DNA of 64,000 nucleotides from Capsulimonas corticalis (GCF_003574315.2 NZ_AP025739.1:5642001-5706000); one strand, 5' to 3'; shown: positions 8,797 to 16,807, counted from the stretch's first letter. The notes: generated by a model not told the origin, from the letters alone. Made by a program: numbers and translations.

Positions 8797-10029
8797 ATGT
8801 CTGTTTCACGCCGAGAATTTTTGACGCGCGGCGCCACGACCGTCGCGGTCGGCCTGGCCGTGCCGCCATGGCTGGCGAAGATGGTCTGGGCGCAGGACGC
8901 CCTGGAAGGCCGCGTGGCCGGCGGCGCAAGCGCGAAGACGCTGGTCGTCGTGCAGCTGACCGGCGGCAACGACGGCATCAACACCGTCATCCCCTACTCC
9001 AATGACGCCTACAAGCGCAACCGGCCAACGCTGGCGGTTCCCGATGACAAGATCCTGCGTCTTACCGACACCATCGGCCTAAACCCGGCGATGACCGCCT
9101 TCAAGGACCTCTACGACAAAGGCAAAGTCGCGATCATCCAGGGAGTCGGCTATCCGAACCCGAACCGCAGCCACTTCCGGTCTATGGAGATCTGGCAGAC
9201 CGCGAATCCCGACAAAATCGAAGCCGAAGGCTGGGTGGGCAAGTACCTCGACGCCGTGCGCCAGGGCCGCGCCTCGGCCCTCACCGGCATCAACATCGGC
9301 AACGAGGCCTCCGAAGCATTCCAGAGCGCCCACGCCGCCGTCCCGACCATCCAGGGATTGGCGAACTTCGGTTTCGCCTTCCCGCGCAGCGCCGAAGGCG
9401 ACGAGCGCAGCGCCGTCCTGCGCCGCATCCAGACCGCGTCGGCGGGAACTCCGCACGCCGAGTTCATCCGGCAAGTCGGCCAGGAAACTTATGACAGCGC
9501 CGACAAGATTCGCGCCGGCATCGGCAACTACCACTCCAGCGTGGTGTATCCCAAAGGATCCTTCGGGACCGGCATGCAGGAGATCGCACAGCTCATCGCC
9601 GCGAACCTCGGCACGCGCGTCTTCTACATCTCCACCAGCGGCTTTGACACACACAGCGGCCAGGCCCGCCGCCAGCCTCAGCTCTTGCAGGATATCTCCG
9701 ACGGCCTCGCCGCCTTCCAAAGCGACCTGGACCAGATGGGCGCCTCCGAACGTGTCCTGACCGTCGCCTTCTCCGAATTCGGCCGCCGCGTCCACGAAAA
9801 CGCCGGCGGCGGCACCGACCACGGCACCGCCTCCGAAATGTTCGTCCTCGGCGGCGCCGTCAAAGGCGGCCTCTACGGCGAATACCCGAGCCTGACCAAT
9901 CTCGACCAGGGCGACCTCAAATTCACCACCGACTTCCGCAGCGTCTACGCCACGGTGCTCGACCGGTGGCTGGGCGCGAACAGTGAGGTGGTGCTGGGGA
10001 ATCGGTATGAGAACTTGAGGTTTGTGTGA
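8797..10029 (+). CDS. DUF1501 family protein with Tat signal
   Basis: Protein of 410 residues preceded by AAGGAGAAGG. The N-terminus SRREFLTRG followed by a hydrophobic stretch is a twin-arginine signal, so the product is exported folded. The rest matches DUF1501 of the alkaline phosphatase/sulfatase superfamily: LVVVQLTGGNDGINTVIPY, NRSHFRSMEIWQTA, TSGFDTH and EFGRRVHENAGGGTDHG. The last motif is the probable metal-binding His/Asp cluster. It pairs with the DUF1800 gene just upstream, a conserved association of unknown purpose. A REPIN-like repeat begins 7 bases after the stop. Confidence 0.9.
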   Translation: MSVSRREFLTRGATTVAVGLAVPPWLAKMVWAQDALEGRVAGGASAKTLVVVQLTGGNDGINTVIPYSNDAYKRNRPTLAVPDDKILRLTDTIGLNPAMTAFKDLYDKGKVAIIQGVGYPNPNRSHFRSMEIWQTANPDKIEAEGWVGKYLDAVRQGRASALTGINIGNEASEAFQSAHAAVPTIQGLANFGFAFPRSAEGDERSAVLRRIQTASAGTPHAEFIRQVGQETYDSADKIRAGIGNYHSSVVYPKGSFGTGMQEIAQLIAANLGTRVFYISTSGFDTHSGQARRQPQLLQDISDGLAAFQSDLDQMGASERVLTVAFSEFGRRVHENAGGGTDHGTASEMFVLGGAVKGGLYGEYPSLTNLDQGDLKFTTDFRSVYATVLDRWLGANSEVVLGNRYENLRFV

Positions 10030-10035
10030 GGGGGA

Positions 10036-10179
10036 GGCCCTCACCCCCCTGCCCCCTCTCCCAATTCTGGGAGAAGGGGAGTCAGAAGGAATTTTTATTT
10101 GGATCAAAGATCCAAATCTTACTCTTAACCCTCGCCCAGACCTTTGGGAGAGGGTGGCGCGAAGCGCCGGGTGAGGGCC
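10036..10179. repeat. REPIN-like intergenic repeat, copy 1
   Basis: The element has perfect 10-bp terminal inverted repeats (GGCCCTCACC at 10036-10045 and GGTGAGGGCC at 10170-10179). It also has an inner hairpin CCCTCTCCCA/TGGGAGA and a palindromic core GGATCAAAGATCC. A second, clearly homologous copy lies at 20549-20700. It occupies nearly all the space between the DUF1501 stop and the promoter of the next gene. Confidence 0.9.
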
Positions 10180-10184
10180 TCCCA

Positions 10185-10193
10185 TGGTATAAT
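10185..10193 (+). promoter_or_regulatory. Extended -10 promoter of the geranylgeranyl reductase gene
   Basis: TGGTATAAT is a perfect extended -10 box. Only 8 bases separate it from the ATG at 10202 and no Shine-Dalgarno is present, so the mRNA is probably leaderless. Confidence 0.65.
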
Positions 10194-10201
10194 AGTCCGA
10201 T

Positions 10202-11398
10202 ATGACTCGTGACTATGATGTGATCGTCTGCGGCGCCGGCCCCGCTGGCGCATGCGCCGCTTATGAGACGGCGACGGCCGGACTAAATACCCTGATAATC
10301 GAAAAGCGCACTCTGCCGCGCTACAAGACCTGCGGCGGAGGCGTCCCCCTCACCGTCGAAGCCGATCTTCCCAAGCTGGTTCCCGATGCGTTTGTGGAAG
10401 CCACGGTGACGCATTTGCGGCATACGTGGAACTTTGCGGATCCGCATCTCGCCGCGATCAACCCCGACTCCGCGCAGCCGCAGATGAGCCTGTGGATGGT
10501 GCAGCGGAGCGTCTTTGACAACGCGCTCACCGAGCGGGCCGTGGCGGCGGGCGCGGAGCTGCGGGATGGGCTGTCCGTGCGCGCTGTGGAGCCAGAGGGC
10601 GACCACCGAGTGCGCGTCACCACGACGGATGGCGATGTTTACCACGCCCGGCATATTATCGGCGGCGACGGCGCCAATGGGCCGATCGCGCGCTGCGCGG
10701 ACCTTCGGAAGACGCGCCTGCTGGCGATCGCTTTGGAAGCCGAAATCCCGCATGAATGGGGCGTCGGACACGAGACGCTTCGGCCGGAGATCGGGCATTT
10801 AGAGTACGCCGTGCGCAAGGGATACGGCTGGGTATTTCCCAAGGCGCATCACCTCTCCGTCGGCGCCGGGATGTTCGGCGCGCGCAGCGACGACGGCCGG
10901 GGCGAGGCGCGCAAGGACGAACTGGCGCGCTGGGTGACGGGGTATTTGGACGCGCTGGATGTCCCCTACGATCCCAAGGACATCGAATACCACGGCCACC
11001 CCCTGCCCCTCTGGAACGGCTCCGAGCCGGTTGAAGCCTGGAACGGGCGGCTGCTGCTGGCCGGCGACGCCGCCGGCATGGTGAACCCCTTGTTTGGCGA
11101 CGGCATCTCCTACGCCTGCCGCAGCGGGGCGCTGGCCGGGCAGACCATCGCGGTCGGCAAATCGGCGCGGTGGACGACGATTCTCGCCGAGGAGTTCGCC
11201 GCCAGCCATGACGCTTCCGGCAAGATCGCGCGCTTCTTCTATCAGTTCCCGTCGGTTTGCTACAAGATGGGCGTCAAGCGCCCGAACAGCACTCGGACAG
11301 CCGCGCGGCTAATCAGCGGCGACCTGAAATTCGACGCCGTGATCGATCGATTACCCTGGAGCAACCTCATGGCGAAGTCAAAGAAGCCCGCCTGGTAA
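10202..11398 (+). CDS. Geranylgeranyl reductase family FAD-dependent oxidoreductase
   Basis: Protein of 398 residues. The N-terminus has the FAD Rossmann motif GAGPAGACAAYETA with the acidic end IIEKR, then RYKTCGGGVP. The C-terminal half has LLAGDAAGMVNPLFGDGISYACRSG, the GD motif of this flavoprotein group. Members saturate prenyl chains (chlorophyll, archaeal lipids, quinones) or act as related oxidoreductases. No photosynthesis genes are near, so quinone or carotenoid-like prenyl reduction is a guess. The start is fixed by a -10 box 8 bases upstream. Monocistronic to judge by spacing. Confidence 0.85.
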   Translation: MTRDYDVIVCGAGPAGACAAYETATAGLNTLIIEKRTLPRYKTCGGGVPLTVEADLPKLVPDAFVEATVTHLRHTWNFADPHLAAINPDSAQPQMSLWMVQRSVFDNALTERAVAAGAELRDGLSVRAVEPEGDHRVRVTTTDGDVYHARHIIGGDGANGPIARCADLRKTRLLAIALEAEIPHEWGVGHETLRPEIGHLEYAVRKGYGWVFPKAHHLSVGAGMFGARSDDGRGEARKDELARWVTGYLDALDVPYDPKDIEYHGHPLPLWNGSEPVEAWNGRLLLAGDAAGMVNPLFGDGISYACRSGALAGQTIAVGKSARWTTILAEEFAASHDASGKIARFFYQFPSVCYKMGVKRPNSTRTAARLISGDLKFDAVIDRLPWSNLMAKSKKPAW

Positions 11399-11568
11399 AC
11401 ATATTATTTGCGGGGCGTTTGTTTGAAGGAAAATCGAGGAATATTGCAGAAACACCAGTGCAGCGTCATCGCCCGCGATCGACGGCGGCGGTGTTTCGCT
11501 CCGCAATCCGAATTCGATTTCGCAGCAGTCAAATAAACTCAACAGCAAAGCAACAAGGGGACATGAAC

Positions 11569-11763
11569 ATGGCGTTTAGCGTTAAGAGCAAGAAGAATGG
11601 GACCGAATATTTCCTGCACTCCCGCGCGGCGGCGAACGGCACGACGAAGCTGTATTTCTTCGCCAAGGAAGTCAAGGATGGATCCGTGGACGCGCTTCCC
11701 GAAGGCTACGAAGTCTCGGAGAATTCGCTGACCGGCCTTCCCATTCTGAAGAAGAAAAAGTAA
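11569..11763 (+). CDS. Small conserved-looking protein of unknown function
   Basis: Protein of 64 residues (MAFSVKSKKN to LPILKKKK). The ATG at 11569 lies 8 bases after AAGGGG (11555-11560); an in-frame ATG two codons earlier is also possible. The frame is open far upstream, but that part overlaps the flavoprotein gene. The sequence (GTEYFLHSRAA, KLYFFAKEVKDG, LPEGYEVSEN) has the look of a compact beta-rich protein with a lysine-rich tail and no membrane segment. I recall similar short proteins in other phyla but can name no function. Confidence 0.7.
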   Translation: MAFSVKSKKNGTEYFLHSRAAANGTTKLYFFAKEVKDGSVDALPEGYEVSENSLTGLPILKKKK

Positions 11764-11791
11764 CAACCCGCCCGGCCTCTCCCATTTTATC

Positions 11792-11849
11792 GAAACCGTC
11801 TTTGTTCTGAAGCAAGACCTGCGCACGAACACGAGGCGGTTTCTTTTTT
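11792..11849 (+). terminator. Possible rho-independent terminator with long loop
   Basis: GAAACCG at 11792-11798 pairs with CGGTTTC at 11837-11843 and is followed by six T. The 38-base loop is long, so this is only a moderate candidate for the end of the small gene upstream. Confidence 0.4.
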
Positions 11850-11885
11850 GCTCTCCTTGCCGGACAACTCAGCAGGACCAAACAA

Positions 11886-12632
11886 ATGCAGCATCAAATT
11901 ATGGGCACGACCCTCCAATCACTGGAGATTATTTTGCAGCCGGGAGAAATGGTGTTTAGCCAGACGCACCAGATGGCGTGGATGACGCCGGGCATCGGCA
12001 TGAACACCAACACCGGCGGCGGCGTTTTGAAGGGACTGATGCGCTCGATGTCGGGCGGATCCCTGTTCATGACCCAGTATTCGCCCAACGCCGGGCAGCC
12101 CGGCCTCGTGGCGTTCTGTCCGCGCTTCCCCGGCACCATCATTCCTCGCCACCTTGCGCCGGGCGAAGTGCTCATCTGCCGCAAGGAAACCTTCCTCTGC
12201 GCCGAAGCCAGCGTCCAGCTCGACATCTTCTTCCGCCAGCAGCTCGGCAGCGGATTCTTCGGCGGCGAAGGCTTCATCCTTCAGAAAGTGACCGGCCCCG
12301 GCTGGGTCTTCCTCGATCTTTCCGGAGAAGTCGTCGAAAAAACGCTCCAGCCCGGCGAGCAGCTTCTCGCGCACGTCGGCCATGTCGGCATTCAGGACCA
12401 GTCGGTCCAGTTCGGCGTCACACGCATTAAGGGTGTCCGCAACATGATCTTCGGCGGCGACGGCATCTTCCTCGCCACCCTTACCGGCCCCGGCCGCGTC
12501 TGGCTGCAAACCATGCCGGTCATGATCCTCGCTGAAGAGATCCTCAAGCACGCCCCTGGCGGCAGCGGCGGCAACACCAGCGCCGGCAGCGTGGCGGGAG
12601 ACATCATCGGCGGCCTTCTCGGCGGCCGATAG
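11886..12632 (+). CDS. AIM24/TIGR00266 family protein
   Basis: Protein of 248 residues matching the AIM24 (TIGR00266) family, a tryptophan RNA-binding attenuator-like beta fold. Seen: a first half with LQPGEMVFSQTHQMAWM and GGGVLKGLMRSMSGGSLFM, then repeated beta elements with GPGWVFLDLSGE and an LATLTGPGRVWLQT end. The C-terminus is Gly/Ser-rich. In yeast AIM24 is mitochondrial; bacterial members have no settled function. A TTG-started ankyrin gene follows after 21 bases, so the two probably form an operon. Confidence 0.85.
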   Translation: MQHQIMGTTLQSLEIILQPGEMVFSQTHQMAWMTPGIGMNTNTGGGVLKGLMRSMSGGSLFMTQYSPNAGQPGLVAFCPRFPGTIIPRHLAPGEVLICRKETFLCAEASVQLDIFFRQQLGSGFFGGEGFILQKVTGPGWVFLDLSGEVVEKTLQPGEQLLAHVGHVGIQDQSVQFGVTRIKGVRNMIFGGDGIFLATLTGPGRVWLQTMPVMILAEEILKHAPGGSGGNTSAGSVAGDIIGGLLGGR

Positions 12633-12653
12633 CGCTTCCCAAGGAGCATCCGA

Positions 12654-13031
12654 TTGAGCGAAGCGAAAATCACCAAGGCCGATGTGAAAGAGTTCGTAGA
12701 AGCGGCGCATGGAAATCTGGAAAAAGTCAAACAGATGCTCTCCGAAAAGCCGCTTCTCCTGAACATGCCCAACGGCAACGAAACCGCGCTCGGCGCGGCG
12801 TGCCAGATGAAGCACGCCGCGCTCATCCAATTCCTCATCTCCCAGGGCGCGCCGATGGATATCTCGGCCGCGTGCGTCCTGGGCATGACCGAAAAAGTGA
12901 CCGAGTTTTTAGACGCCGACCCCTCACTCATCAACACAAAAAACAAGCAATCGCATGGCAAAACGCCAATCGTCTTCGCCTCCGAACAGCCCGAGGTCTT
13001 GGCTCTTTTGAGAAGCCGAGGCGAAAAATAG
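12654..13031 (+). CDS. Ankyrin-repeat protein
   Basis: Protein of 125 residues starting at TTG, placed by AAGGAG at 12641-12646 seven bases upstream. It has about three ankyrin-type repeats: NLEKVKQMLSEKPLLLN, NETALGAACQMKHAALIQFLISQGA, then EKVTEFLDADPSLINTKNK with KTPIVFASEQPEVLALLRSRG. Ankyrin repeats bind proteins; the target here is unknown. No signal peptide, so cytoplasmic. It follows the AIM24-like gene closely, which suggests a shared role. Confidence 0.8.
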   Translation: MSEAKITKADVKEFVEAAHGNLEKVKQMLSEKPLLLNMPNGNETALGAACQMKHAALIQFLISQGAPMDISAACVLGMTEKVTEFLDADPSLINTKNKQSHGKTPIVFASEQPEVLALLRSRGEK

Positions 13032-13115
13032 GCGGAAAGACAAGCCTCCCAAGCATCGCAAGCAGCAATCCTCAGAACGACGATCTCCGAGCGACGCCTC
13101 CGCGCTCACAAAGAA

Positions 13116-13583
13116 ATGAAATCAGAAGACCGCAGTTACATCGAAGGGTTGAACGCCGAGATTCGTTCACTTTGGGAAAAGTACGAGGCTGTTCGAGGCG
13201 CGGACGATTGCGCGGAGGAGCGCTGGCTGACGGCAATCCAGCTGCGCATGAAGCAAATCACGGCGCGCCTCGCGCCGCCGGCGCCGCCCACGCCAAAGCT
13301 CGACTGGTGGTGCGTCTGGTGTCAGCGCGTCTCCAATCAGCCGGAGCCGTCAGACGGCTTGCCGCTATGTATGTACTCCGACTGCAAATCAAGATCTCAG
13401 TTCATCGCTCTCTACCAGCAGCTCCCTGGCCCAATCATGCTCGGCGTCGGCGTCCACTACATCGACGGCGCCAATTGGGTCGAAATTCGGCAAGAGCTTT
13501 ATCCCGACTTGCCGGAAATCCCGAAGCCAGGCGTCCGATACGATGTTCCGGAGATCGTTGCGAGTGTTTATCTCGCCGATTAA
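13116..13583 (+). CDS. Hypothetical protein with four-cysteine motif
   Basis: Protein of 155 residues that I do not recognise. The first 50 residues are helical and charged. After a Pro-rich linker (residues 52-60) comes WWCVWC and then LCMYSDC, giving Cys66-Cys69 and Cys85-Cys90, a possible zinc ribbon. The C-terminal part (VGVHYIDGANWVEI) looks globular. No strong Shine-Dalgarno is seen before the ATG. It lies 84 bases after the ankyrin gene and could belong to the same transcript. Confidence 0.6.
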   Translation: MKSEDRSYIEGLNAEIRSLWEKYEAVRGADDCAEERWLTAIQLRMKQITARLAPPAPPTPKLDWWCVWCQRVSNQPEPSDGLPLCMYSDCKSRSQFIALYQQLPGPIMLGVGVHYIDGANWVEIRQELYPDLPEIPKPGVRYDVPEIVASVYLAD

Positions 13584-13602
13584 GTAGTCAGTTGACTTAT
13601 TT

Positions 13603-13786
13603 CTTGCGCTTTGCGCAAGCGACTGGCGAATGAATTCGCGTCTACAAGTACGGTCACCCGCCTCCGCGGGTTCAGAAACATAATCGTAGACGCTTGATTA
13701 TGTGCCGTAGGCTCCGAAGTCCACGAAGGTGGACGGCTGTACTTTTAGCCGCGAATTCATTCGCCAGGCTTGTGCCGAAAGCACAA
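13603..13786. repeat. Multi-hairpin intergenic element
   Basis: An outer 17-bp perfect inverted repeat (13624-13640 and 13750-13766, containing GAATGAATTCGC) encloses further pairings, including CATAATC/GATTATG. It is flanked by short hairpins at 13603-13619 (CTTGCGC/GCGCAAG) and 13770-13786 (TTGTGC/GCACAA). The layout is cloverleaf-like. No gene or coding potential is seen in 13584-13867. Confidence 0.6.
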
Positions 13787-13821
13787 AAATCAGCTTACTG
13801 GCTCAGTAGCCAGTAAATAAA

Positions 13822-13855
13822 AACGCCCGGGCCATCGATCGATGGCCCGGGCGTT
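13822..13855. terminator. Perfect 34-bp palindrome, terminator of the HAD-SDR-ispH side
   Basis: The sequence from AACGCCCGGG to CCCGGGCGTT is a perfect palindrome. On the minus strand it is followed by a run of T, as expected for termination downstream of the HAD gene. It may act on both strands. Confidence 0.75.
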
Positions 13856-13867
13856 CTCTCTGAGAAT

Positions 13868-14479
13868 CTAAGCAGTAACCGACTCCGTCGCCCACAGCAC
13901 GCGGATGTCGATGCAGCGGATGCCGGCGCGTTCGGCGGCGACGATGCCGGGGTCGCCGTCTTCGTAGACGATGCATTCTTCGGGTTTGGCGCCGAGGCGT
14001 TCGGCGGCGAGGAGGAAGATGTCGGGGGCGGGTTTGCCGTTGGCGACATCGTCGGTGGTGATGACGGCGTCGAAGTATTTGCGCAGGTCGGTGGCTTCTA
14101 AGATACGCTCGACGACAGGGCGCGTGCCGCCGGAGGCGACGGCCATGGGGATCTTACCGTGGTGGGCGCGGACGATGTCCATGACGGCGGTGATCTCAAT
14201 GACGGTGTCCACCATCTCCAGGAAGCGGCGCTCCTTGTCGTGGTGCGTGTACTCGACATCCATCGTGTAGCCGTATTCCTGGTTCAGGACTTTGATGATC
14301 TCCGTGGTCGGCATACCGCCCATCTTATAGAAGCGGTCTTCGGGGAAGTCCGCGCCCTGGGCGCGCAGGGCGGCGGTCCAGGCGAGGTAGTGGGTCGGCA
14401 TGGTGTCGACCAGGGTGCCGTCGCAGTCGAAAATCAGGGCGGAATATGGCTGGGGCGGAGCGATCAGATCAAGGTTCAT
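13868..14479 (-). CDS. HAD-superfamily phosphatase, beta-phosphoglucomutase-like
   Basis: Protein of 203 residues. HAD motif I is FDCDGTLVDTMPTH (Asp nucleophile and acid), with a helical cap after it; motif II is VASGGTR, motif III the lysine in NGKPAPDIF and motif IV VYEDGDPGI. This pattern belongs to the beta-phosphoglucomutase/sugar-phosphatase subgroup. Substrate unknown, probably a small sugar phosphate. It is the last gene of a minus-strand run ispH, SDR, HAD with only 9 bases after the SDR gene. Confidence 0.9.
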   Translation of the reverse strand: MNLDLIAPPQPYSALIFDCDGTLVDTMPTHYLAWTAALRAQGADFPEDRFYKMGGMPTTEIIKVLNQEYGYTMDVEYTHHDKERRFLEMVDTVIEITAVMDIVRAHHGKIPMAVASGGTRPVVERILEATDLRKYFDAVITTDDVANGKPAPDIFLLAAERLGAKPEECIVYEDGDPGIVAAERAGIRCIDIRVLWATESVTA

Positions 14480-14488
14480 AGCGGGTTC

Positions 14489-15229
14489 CTATAGTACAAC
14501 CAAACCGCCGTCGGGGGCGATGTTGGCTCCGGTGACGAAATCGGCGAGCGGCGAAGCGTAAAACAAGACGACCTTCGCCACATCTTCGGCTTGCGCGAGG
14601 CGGCGCAAAGGGGTCTGGGCGGTCACGCGCTTTTGCAGCTCATCGGGAAGAGATTTTGAGTACTCAGTCATGGTCATTCCGGGCGAGACCATATTGACCG
14701 TAATGCCGTGCGGCCCCAGATCCCGCGCGAGCGTTCGCGTGAGTCCGATGAGGGCGCTCTTGCAGGTCGTGTGGACGATCTGGTCGCTGGAGGGACGCTG
14801 CACGAGGGTGGCGATGAAGTTGACGATCTTGCCTCCGCCCTCGGACTTCATATAGGGAACGGCGGCGCGGATGGGGTTGACCGTGGAGCCGACGACGCCC
14901 GCGAACTCCTTGGCGTAGTCTTCCCATTCGGCGGTTTCAAAGTTCAGATCGTGCGCGAACGAGGCGCCGTTGTTCACGAGGATATCGATACGGCCGAAGT
15001 GCGCGACGGTCTGGTCGATGAGATCCTTGGCGGAGGCCGGATCGCTCATATCCGCGCCGATCGCGATCGATCCATTGCCGATTTCGCTCGCCAGCGTTTG
15101 CGCCGTCTCGGCGCTGTGGTTGTAATTCACGACCACGCTGGCGCCTTCGGCGGCGAACAGCCGGGCAATCTCCGAGCCAATCCCCCGCCCCGCTCCGGTG
15201 ACAACGGCGATTTTACCCGGCAGCAGCAT
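14489..15229 (-). CDS. SDR-family protein lacking catalytic Ser and Tyr
   Basis: Protein of 246 residues with a full short-chain dehydrogenase fold: the TGAGRGIG cofactor motif (residues 11-18), VNNGAS (85-90) and a C-terminal GANIAPDGG as in FabG-like reductases. The catalytic positions are changed, though. The Tyr of YxxxK is His153 (HTTCK; codon at 14771-14773) and the usual Ser about 13 residues earlier is Ala140. Lys157 is kept. Binding of NAD(P)H may persist while classical catalysis is doubtful. It overlaps the end of ispH by 17 bases and precedes the HAD gene by 9. Confidence 0.85.
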   Translation of the reverse strand: MLLPGKIAVVTGAGRGIGSEIARLFAAEGASVVVNYNHSAETAQTLASEIGNGSIAIGADMSDPASAKDLIDQTVAHFGRIDILVNNGASFAHDLNFETAEWEDYAKEFAGVVGSTVNPIRAAVPYMKSEGGGKIVNFIATLVQRPSSDQIVHTTCKSALIGLTRTLARDLGPHGITVNMVSPGMTMTEYSKSLPDELQKRVTAQTPLRRLAQAEDVAKVVLFYASPLADFVTGANIAPDGGLVVL

Positions 15230-16163
15230 GGGCCATCCTTAACTCCACTAACTCGCGCGGCGGCATGAACGTCATGTCTTCGTCGCGGATCTTCACGTTT
15301 TCCACGTCGATCACGCCGCGCCGGCGCAGTTCGTCCATCACGCCCATCACACGGTCTTCCGGAGCGCTCGCTCCGCTCGTGACGCCCACGGACTTCGCGC
15401 CCGCCATCATCTCATCGGTGATGTCCTCGGCGCCGCCGATCAAATAAGCGCGGCAGCCCAGCGATTCGGCCACCTGGCGCAGCGATTTGGTGTTGCTGCT
15501 GGTGTTGGAGCCGATCACGAACATCACGTCGCAGCGCGGCGCGATTTCCTTGATGGCGTCCTGACGGTTCTGAGTCGCGTAGCAGATGTCGCCGGTCGGC
15601 GGATCGCTGAGGCGCGGAAAGCGGCGCTTGAGCGCATCGACGATATCGCGTGTCTCATCGATGCTCAGCGTGGTCTGCGTCAGATAGATGAGATGCTCTT
15701 CCGGCGGCTCGGCGAGGGCGTCCACATCGGCGACCTCACAGACAAGGCGCAGGCGGCCCGGCGCTTCGCCCAGCGTGCCTTCGGTCTCGACATGGCCCTT
15801 GTGACCGATGTAGAAGATCCCGTAGCCACGCTTTAGATACTTATGGACTTCGAGGTGGATCTTGGTGACCAGGGGGCAAGTGGCGTCGATCACGCGCAGG
15901 CCGCGCGACTTCGCCTCGTCGCGAACGGCCGGCGCGACGCCGTGGGCGGAGAAGATCAGCACGCTGCCTTCGGGGACTTCGGACAGATCGTCGGTAAAGA
16001 CGGCGCCTTTATTGCGCAGCCGTTCTACGACATGCTCGTTGTGGACGATTTCATGGCGGACATAGACGGGAGGTCCAAAGATCTCCAGTGTCTGTTCGAC
16101 AACTTCGATGGCGCGGTCGACACCGGCGCAAAATCCGCGTGGACTGGCGAGGAGCGCTTTCAT
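15213..16163 (-). CDS. ispH: 4-hydroxy-3-methylbut-2-enyl diphosphate reductase
   Basis: Protein of 316 residues. IspH makes IPP and DMAPP in the last step of the MEP pathway, using a [4Fe-4S] cluster. The three cluster cysteines are Cys12 (PRGFCAGVDRA), Cys96 (DATCPLVTKIH) and Cys194 (DICYATQNRQ), and the catalytic Glu126 lies in HVETEG. The length is typical. A -10 box ends 6 bases before the start codon, so translation is probably leaderless. It heads a three-gene run with the SDR and HAD genes. Confidence 0.97.
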   Translation of the reverse strand: MKALLASPRGFCAGVDRAIEVVEQTLEIFGPPVYVRHEIVHNEHVVERLRNKGAVFTDDLSEVPEGSVLIFSAHGVAPAVRDEAKSRGLRVIDATCPLVTKIHLEVHKYLKRGYGIFYIGHKGHVETEGTLGEAPGRLRLVCEVADVDALAEPPEEHLIYLTQTTLSIDETRDIVDALKRRFPRLSDPPTGDICYATQNRQDAIKEIAPRCDVMFVIGSNTSSNTKSLRQVAESLGCRAYLIGGAEDITDEMMAGAKSVGVTSGASAPEDRVMGVMDELRRRGVIDVENVKIRDEDMTFMPPRELVELRMAHAAAG

Positions 16164-16169
16164 GCCCCT

Positions 16170-16178
16170 ATTATACCA
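16170..16178 (-). promoter_or_regulatory. Extended -10 promoter of ispH
   Basis: On the minus strand TGGTATAAT ends six bases before the ispH ATG. It is identical to the box before the geranylgeranyl reductase gene at 10185. A short hairpin (CGGGC/GCCCG, 16181-16196) lies just upstream, after the TetR gene. Confidence 0.65.
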
Positions 16179-16198
16179 CGCGGGCTTTCATGCCCGGC

Positions 16199-16807
16199 TC
16201 ACGCCGGCCAGGCGCGCATCGCCATGTCCACGATTCGCCGGAGCGCCTCCTGGCCGGCGCCGCCCGCCGCCTGCACCGCCATGCCCTGGTAGGCGATGAC
16301 GACATAGCGGGCGAGATCGGCCGGATCGGAGTTTGCGGGCAGGTCGCCTTCGGACTTCGCGCGCTCAAATCGCGCTCGAAGCGTGGCTTCGAACGCGACG
16401 CGGCGGGCGGAGAGCTGCCGGCGGACGGCGTCGCAGTCGTCGGCGGTCGCCAGGGCGCCTTGGACGGAGAGGCATCCCGCCGGCGTGTGCGGGTTCGCGA
16501 CGACCTCTACTGTCCCATACAAGATGCGCTCGGCCACGGCGCGCGCCGTGGGCAGTTCCAGCGCCTGAAAAAGAAAGGACGCCGGGCCGGCGGCGTAACG
16601 GTCGCAGACCTGACGAAACAGCTCTTCTTTGTTTCCGAAGGCGGCGTAAAGACTGGGGCGATTGACGCCGATCGCCTCGGTGAGATCCGTCAGCGAGGTC
16701 CCCTCGTACCCCTTGCGCCAGAAGAGCTGCATTGCGGCTTCGAGCGCCTGGTCCGTGTCGAACTCGCGAGGACGCCCCAGCGTCTTCGATGTTTGATCGG
16801 TATTCAT
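16199..16807 (-). CDS. TetR/AcrR-family transcriptional regulator
   Basis: Protein of 202 residues. The ATG at 16807 is used because the conserved start GRPREFDTDQALEAAMQLFWRKGYEGTSLTDL follows at once; the frame runs on to 17296 but that stretch is antisense to the YCII gene. The helix-turn-helix is at about 30-55 (TSLTDLTEAIGVNRPSLYAAFG). The C-terminal ligand domain has GCLSVQGAL, as in YxaF/AcrR-like regulators. It is divergent from the YCII gene at 16919 with 111 bases between, and probably controls that gene. Confidence 0.9.
   Translation of the reverse strand: MNTDQTSKTLGRPREFDTDQALEAAMQLFWRKGYEGTSLTDLTEAIGVNRPSLYAAFGNKEELFRQVCDRYAAGPASFLFQALELPTARAVAERILYGTVEVVANPHTPAGCLSVQGALATADDCDAVRRQLSARRVAFEATLRARFERAKSEGDLPANSDPADLARYVVIAYQGMAVQAAGGAGQEALRRIVDMAMRAWPA

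Noticed and set aside
9079-10185. 368-residue open frame on the minus strand
   Set aside because: Antisense to DUF1501 and runs through the repeat element; no conserved part.
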